Positions 60,004 through 64,000 of a stretch of 64,000 bases of DNA are shown here, in pieces (position 1 is the first letter of the stretch; every line of letters begins with the position of its first letter). The stretch comes from JAAOII01 sp965207705 (GTDB lineage: Bacteria; Pseudomonadota; Gammaproteobacteria; CBDBNL01; JAAOII01): positions 682,001 to 746,000 of the forward strand of contig OZ242292.1 in NCBI GenBank assembly GCA_965207705.1. The letters run 5' to 3'. A program made the position numbers and the translations under genes. The notes under the pieces were generated by a model. The model was not told where the DNA came from and did no database searches. It worked only from the letters and a program-made list of their open reading frames with translations.

Positions 60004-60555
60004 TTATAAATGGATTATTAAGTGGTCGCGATAGTGTTTCATTTCCTTAATGGATTCTAAAACATCAGACATTGCAGTGTGAGCTTCTTTTTTGGTGATG
60101 TTATCAACGATTGCTGGATTCCATGCCGAAGCGGCAATTTTGAAAGATGATACATCCAAATTACGATAATGAAAGAATTCTTCCAAACGGGGCATATAGC
60201 GGCGTAGAAACATTCTATCCTGATGAATACTGTTACCACACATCGGCGATGTGAAGCCCTTTACGTACTGCTGTAGAAAATCTAAGGTTTGTTGTTCGGC
60301 CTGCGCCTCATTTACCTTGCTATTACGAACCTTCTCGGTTAGACCCGAGAGTTCATGCTGCTCTTCCGACCAGGAGTTCATATTATGTATGACTTCCTCT
60401 TCTTGAAAAATTGCCAGGTCGGGACCTTTACTCAATATATTCAAATTGCTATCTGTAATAACAGTCGCTATTTCTAAGATTCTATCTTTGGTGTAATCCA
60501 ACCCCGTCATTTCAAGGTCAATCCAGATTAAATTGCCAACTGGAGTTACTTCCAT
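60004..60555 (-). CDS. orn: Oligoribonuclease
   Basis: Essential 3'-5' exoribonuclease that degrades 2-5-nt RNAs and pGpG. The 183-residue DEDDh protein shows LIWIDLEMTGLD (Asp13, Glu15), SPMCGNSIHQDRMFLRRYMPRLEEFFHYRNLDVSS, and KKEAHTAMSDVLESIKEM. TTAGGAGAA gives a good ribosome-binding site, and a TATAAT lies at 60588-60593 about 33 bp upstream. Confidence 0.97.
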   Translation of the reverse strand: MEVTPVGNLIWIDLEMTGLDYTKDRILEIATVITDSNLNILSKGPDLAIFQEEEVIHNMNSWSEEQHELSGLTEKVRNSKVNEAQAEQQTLDFLQQYVKGFTSPMCGNSIHQDRMFLRRYMPRLEEFFHYRNLDVSSFKIAASAWNPAIVDNITKKEAHTAMSDVLESIKEMKHYRDHLIIHL

Positions 60556-60587
60556 TTAATTCTCCTAATTTAATAATTGTTATGCTA

Positions 60588-60601
60588 ATTATATACTACT
60601 T
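60588..60601 (-). promoter_or_regulatory. Candidate orn -10 region (shared 14-mer)
   Basis: AAGTAGTATATAAT on the minus strand, identical to the sequence before folE2 and to part of the tnpB inverted repeats. It overlaps the stop codon of the upstream DUF4403-like gene. The TATAAT would start transcription about 26 nt before the orn ATG. Confidence 0.4.
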
Positions 60602-62144
60602 AGCGATACTCAACAGCCAAGCGTCCAACCACATAAGCATATAGCAGTAGATGTTGGCGCAATAAGTAAATGTCACTAAAATTGATACTGGTTATTTTAC
60701 CAGATATATAGATATTATCATCAAACTCTAATTGCAACAGCTGATTTACCTCCGCCAAAGCATCCTGTTGCTGCTTTGCCAGATTCATTGTAACACCCTG
60801 CTCAAGCACTTTCACTAATGGGGCATATACTGCCCAAGTTGCATAAGACCAAAAAATATTATCTAATTCACGGCTATAGGAAATATCTTTAACCGTAATA
60901 TTAAGGGCTTCAGGGTCATAATCCAAATCCGCATAAACATAAAAATCTCCCTTTACATTAAAAAGAGGTAAAGACCCACGCAGAGCAACATTAACTCCTA
61001 CCACCACCCTTTCGCCAGAAGGATAAAAATATATCTCGTTTATAGTGGCATCCTCATATATTAAGCTATCTTTAATATCAATAACTGTTCCTTTCAATTC
61101 TTTGCTGGCAGTAGCGGCGACCACCTCGTAATCTAACGCCAAAGGAACTGCCAAGCGAAAGTAATTGCTCGGAGGATCCTCAGTGGAAAGGTCAGGCAAA
61201 TCGTATTTGTTAGTTTCTGGCTTATCACCCAAACTTACAAGAGTACGGAACTTTATTGCTGGCTGCAATGATAGAACATTATCCTTAGTTTGCCAAGGAG
61301 GGAAGAATATGCTTTGTGGCAATAGCCAAATCCAGGCAGCGGGGTCATCCGATACTTGAATTGGTGTTTGAATATCATCCCAAAACTTTGCCAACTCGGC
61401 GCGCAAGTCCAGTTCTTTTTCCAAAAATTCTTGCGCCACCCCTTTGCTTATCTCAAGTAGCTCTTCAGTTAGTGGTTTGGAAATATAATCTGGGGCATTG
61501 ACTCGCTGATTGAAAATAGTGACAGTTAAATCTTTATGCCATTTATAGGATGTTCTAATGTCACTAACAACTTTCCATTCGTTGGTTATGCGAGCATTAG
61601 CATCAACAAATAAACTAATGTCGCCACGCACCCTAGTGGTGGCAACCTTTAATCTCGCCCATTTAATATGACAAGCAAATTTAACTGGGATTTCTATGCT
61701 AATAAAATCGTTATTGCCAGTTAACCCCACTGGACGAGGAAATACGTCACAATTCAAAATAATATCACCGAATACTTTGCTAACTTCTACCCTATCTTGC
61801 ACTTTAATTTTATCTGGAAGTTCTGCGTTAAGTTTTTCTTGCATAACCTGCATGTCCAGTTGCAGAGGAACTGTAAAATAAGAGCTGGGCAGAGATGGCG
61901 CTTTATTGATGGTGGCATTGAACGGCGGTTTCAAATTTAGAGATGCTGGCTTTGATTTAACGAAATAATAAAAACTAGCTGCCGCCAGCACAACCAGGAA
62001 AGTAATTAGCGTAGACAAAAATACGAGTAATAACTTCGTTGCTTTTTTAGTTATATTTCCAGTTTTACTGCTAATTCTACTTTCAGTTTTACCACTAGGG
62101 GGCTGTAATTCGCTGTGTGATTCCGCTCGTACTTTTTTATCCAT
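60600..62144 (-). CDS. DUF4403-like membrane-anchored protein
   Basis: A 514-residue protein with a Ser/Lys-rich cytoplasmic N-terminus, one transmembrane helix (about residues 38-62) and a large extracytoplasmic part. Segments PSSYFTVPLQLDMQVMQEKLNAELPD, ISKPLTEELLEISKGVAQEFLEKELDLRAELAKFW and DDPAAWIWLLPQSIFFPP resemble the uncharacterised DUF4403 family. The pattern is two related beta-rich halves, as in TULIP/BPI-like lipid-binding folds, but that is an inference. It overlaps a shared 14-mer with the orn promoter region and is divergent from amgK. Confidence 0.6.
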   Translation of the reverse strand: MDKKVRAESHSELQPPSGKTESRISSKTGNITKKATKLLLVFLSTLITFLVVLAAASFYYFVKSKPASLNLKPPFNATINKAPSLPSSYFTVPLQLDMQVMQEKLNAELPDKIKVQDRVEVSKVFGDIILNCDVFPRPVGLTGNNDFISIEIPVKFACHIKWARLKVATTRVRGDISLFVDANARITNEWKVVSDIRTSYKWHKDLTVTIFNQRVNAPDYISKPLTEELLEISKGVAQEFLEKELDLRAELAKFWDDIQTPIQVSDDPAAWIWLLPQSIFFPPWQTKDNVLSLQPAIKFRTLVSLGDKPETNKYDLPDLSTEDPPSNYFRLAVPLALDYEVVAATASKELKGTVIDIKDSLIYEDATINEIYFYPSGERVVVGVNVALRGSLPLFNVKGDFYVYADLDYDPEALNITVKDISYSRELDNIFWSYATWAVYAPLVKVLEQGVTMNLAKQQQDALAEVNQLLQLEFDDNIYISGKITSINFSDIYLLRQHLLLYAYVVGRLAVEYR

Positions 62145-62152
62145 AATAATGT

Positions 62153-62186
62153 CTCATTATATACCAATATATTGGTATATAATGAG
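62153..62186. promoter_or_regulatory. 34-bp perfect palindrome with TATAAT on both strands
   Basis: CTCATTATATACCAATA (62153-62169) and its exact complement follow each other without a spacer. Each strand carries a TATAAT (plus 62178-62183, minus 62156-62161) directed outward, toward amgK and the DUF4403-like gene respectively. It may be a symmetric bidirectional promoter, an operator, or both. Confidence 0.6.
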
Positions 62187-62255
62187 GTAGTTAAAAGCAC
62201 TTTCATATTATATTAATTATTAAAGCAACCTCTCAATGAATACCCCAATCTCTCA

Positions 62256-63362
62256 ATGAATACTACGAGCACACCAATCCATCAGATAACTAGCGAACAA
62301 CAACAATGGCTTAATAAACAGCTGCTGCGTATAGGCATAAGCAGCTGGAAATTTGGCGACTTAATGGCTGATGCCAGTTTCCGCGCCTATAGCAGAATAC
62401 TCCATCCAAGTGGCAGTTTGATACTGATGCATTTCCCTCCCGCTAAAGAAGATGGCAAGCGTATAGTTGAAACCTCTAATTTTTTTGCCAACAACGGAGT
62501 TCAAGTGCCAAAGCTGTACGCACAGGATGTAAATATTGGAGTTGTGCTACAGCAAGATATGGGTAAAGAGCTGCTATCACTACGCAACGCAAGCAGGGTT
62601 AATACTAATTTATACGAGATGGCTTTAGAACAACTTAAATTAATTCAACAACTAGATGCCTCACAATTTGGGTCGTTGGATAAAGAAAAACTCATGGAAG
62701 AAATGCAGCTCTTCAGCAAATGGTTTGTGAGCGATTGGTTGCGCTGCGAGCAAGAGGTTAATCTGCAACAACTCAATGAGCTATACACACAATTGACTAG
62801 CAAGATACTTGAGGCGCCGCAATGTTGTGTTCATCTTGATTTTCATTCGCGCAATTTATGTGTTGTGGCAGCAGCCAAACAAGAAAACAGGACTCCAGGT
62901 GGCGGCAGTGATGATAAAAATGAATATGAGTATATAGGCATCCTGGACTACCAAGATACACTGCAAGGGCACTTCTGTTATGATGCTTGGTCTTTGCTAC
63001 GAGATGCCTATATACTTTTACCGCAGAATATCTTTGATAGTTTGCTTGATGATTTCATTGCAAATACTGCTGAAAGATTTAACTTAGAAGATAAAGATTA
63101 CATCACTGCACAATTTAATTTAATTGGAATTCAACGTTGCCTTAAGGTTTGTGGGATTTTTGCCCGCTTGTCCCTGCGCGATAGTAAAGAGGGTTACTTA
63201 CAGCATATTCCTTTGGTGATGGATTATTTGCAAGGAGCAATTAGTAATTTATCAAATTATGCCAACAAGCAGGGCGAAGTAATTATTGCAGAGGATGATT
63301 TGTTAGCCCATATTTTTAAAATACTCAGTAAGAAAGCGCGTCGCAAGTTAGCACTTATATAA
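62256..63362 (+). CDS. amgK: N-acetylmuramate/N-acetylglucosamine kinase AmgK-like phosphotransferase
   Basis: Aminoglycoside-phosphotransferase-fold kinase that phosphorylates MurNAc at the anomeric position, supplying MurU. The 368-residue protein shows the APH catalytic loop VHLDFHSRNL (His193, Asp195, Asn200) and the metal-binding segment GILDYQDTLQGHFCYD (Asp231, Asp234). An in-frame seven-codon mini-ORF (MNTPISQ) ends in TGA overlapping the ATG. The start region CTCTCAATGAATAC is duplicated 20 bp apart. A Gly/Asp/Asn-rich insert (about 208-226) separates the catalytic loop from the metal site. Confidence 0.85.
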   Translation: MNTTSTPIHQITSEQQQWLNKQLLRIGISSWKFGDLMADASFRAYSRILHPSGSLILMHFPPAKEDGKRIVETSNFFANNGVQVPKLYAQDVNIGVVLQQDMGKELLSLRNASRVNTNLYEMALEQLKLIQQLDASQFGSLDKEKLMEEMQLFSKWFVSDWLRCEQEVNLQQLNELYTQLTSKILEAPQCCVHLDFHSRNLCVVAAAKQENRTPGGGSDDKNEYEYIGILDYQDTLQGHFCYDAWSLLRDAYILLPQNIFDSLLDDFIANTAERFNLEDKDYITAQFNLIGIQRCLKVCGIFARLSLRDSKEGYLQHIPLVMDYLQGAISNLSNYANKQGEVIIAEDDLLAHIFKILSKKARRKLALI

Positions 63363-63416
63363 GTATATTATAGATATATTGTTGGTAGCATATCAACAAA
63401 CGGCTATTAGCAGCTA

Positions 63417-64000
63417 TTACCAGTAGTTTTCTGTAGTTATATGTCCAGGAGTTCGGCGACGATTACGGGTGAACCCTCTTGCCTTCATAACCCCCTGCAC
63501 ATCTTTTAACATAGCAGGATTTCCGCATAGCATTATATGTGTATCATTTGCATCCATTTTTAGTCCAGCTCGTTCTTCCAATGCTCCATTTTCAAGAGCA
63601 GCAGGTATGCGACCAGGTAAGGCAAAGTCTGTTTTCTCGCGACTCACGAATGGAATATACTGCATGTTCTTATGCTGCGCCAATAATTTATCTATCTCCT
63701 CTTTATAGGTTAATTCATTAGCGAAACGCGCTGCATGAACTAATACCACATCAGTAAATCTCTCCCAGGTTTCAGCGGTCTTTAATATTGACAACAGCGG
63801 TCCTATTCCAGTGCCAGTTGCCATCAGCCACATCTTTTTATGATGGCGCGGAACTTCTTCTAACACCAAAAAACCACTAATCAAATCCGAAACATAGATA
63901 GAATCTCCTGCTTGCAGTTCGTTCAAAGGAGGCGACAGAATCCCGTCTTCCACCAAAATAGAATAAAACTCTAAATATTCTTCATCGGGAGCGTTTACTA
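63417..64000 (-). CDS. fpr: Ferredoxin--NADP+ reductase, C-terminal part (cut by window edge)
   Basis: Flavoprotein that exchanges electrons between NADPH and ferredoxin/flavodoxin. About 193 C-terminal residues are visible: NAPDEEYLEFYSILVEDGILSPPLNELQAGDSIYV, the NADP-binding LMATGTGIGPLLSILKT, LVHAARFANELTYKEEID and HIMLCGNPAMLKDVQGVMKARGFTRNRRRTPGHITTENYW. The end matches E. coli Fpr, including the aromatic C-terminal residue. The FAD-binding N-terminus is outside the window. It lies 54 bp from amgK, convergent. Confidence 0.94.
   Translation of the reverse strand, partial: VNAPDEEYLEFYSILVEDGILSPPLNELQAGDSIYVSDLISGFLVLEEVPRHHKKMWLMATGTGIGPLLSILKTAETWERFTDVVLVHAARFANELTYKEEIDKLLAQHKNMQYIPFVSREKTDFALPGRIPAALENGALEERAGLKMDANDTHIMLCGNPAMLKDVQGVMKARGFTRNRRRTPGHITTENYW

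Overview
The window is a stretch of a low-GC gammaproteobacterial chromosome. The evidence is a complete str/S10/spc/alpha ribosomal-protein block in enterobacterial-type order, Rnf subunits D, G and E followed by nth, a tpiA-secG-tRNA-Leu(GAG) unit, and the lipoprotein families MlaA, LpoB, COG3014 and LPP20. EpmA, SohB, LpxH, Orn and the MurU/AmgK muropeptide-recycling pair fit the same assignment. I cannot place it more finely from sequence alone. Intergenic regions are short and AT-rich, and short in-frame tandem repeats are unusually common.

Layout. 1-5419 (minus strand): an rnf locus in which rnfD-rnfG are separated from rnfE-nth by tpiA, secG, tRNA-Leu and an FAD-dependent oxidoreductase. 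5522-7259 (plus): cysM and fabI, ending in a bidirectional terminator shared with an AGCS-family sodium:amino-acid symporter (minus). 8818-13434: an envelope lipoprotein cluster (MlaA with an expanded acidic repeat tail, two LPP20-type lipoproteins, a COG3014-type lipoprotein, and LpoB directly after rplQ). 13464-31058 (minus): rpsL-rpsG-fusA, then rpsJ through rplQ with secY and rpoA; no tuf gene lies between fusA and rpsJ. Four ribosomal proteins (uS10, uL3, uL15, uS3) carry long low-complexity C-terminal tails.

31358-43792: housekeeping genes (ychF, dnaQ, rnhA, gloB, folE2, sohB, lpxH, epmA, nadK, proS). This part also holds a 1.25-kb stretch without a convincing gene, containing a five-copy 60-bp tandem repeat, and a solitary TnpB gene bracketed by a 20-bp perfect inverted repeat.

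43870-59936: an accessory surface-protein region. Two giant tandem paralogous lipoproteins (2125 and 1786 aa) and a third smaller one (631 aa) are built from GLUG-repeat blocks, fibronectin-III-like domains and Asp-rich calcium-binding (thrombospondin-3-like) stretches. Between the second and third lie murU and a cytoplasmic TPR-like protein. 60004-64000: orn, a DUF4403-like membrane protein, amgK (divergent from it across a 34-bp perfect palindrome), and the 3' part of fpr.

How the genes fit together: the window combines central information processing (translation, RNA polymerase alpha, Sec translocation), envelope biogenesis (LpxH, MlaA, LpoB, MurU/AmgK, FabI) and a large repeat-rich surface-lipoprotein island. 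The most unusual parts are that island, the tails on ribosomal proteins, the TnpB unit with inverted repeats, and a recurring arrangement in which a TATAAT box sits a few bases before a start codon, which suggests leaderless transcripts.
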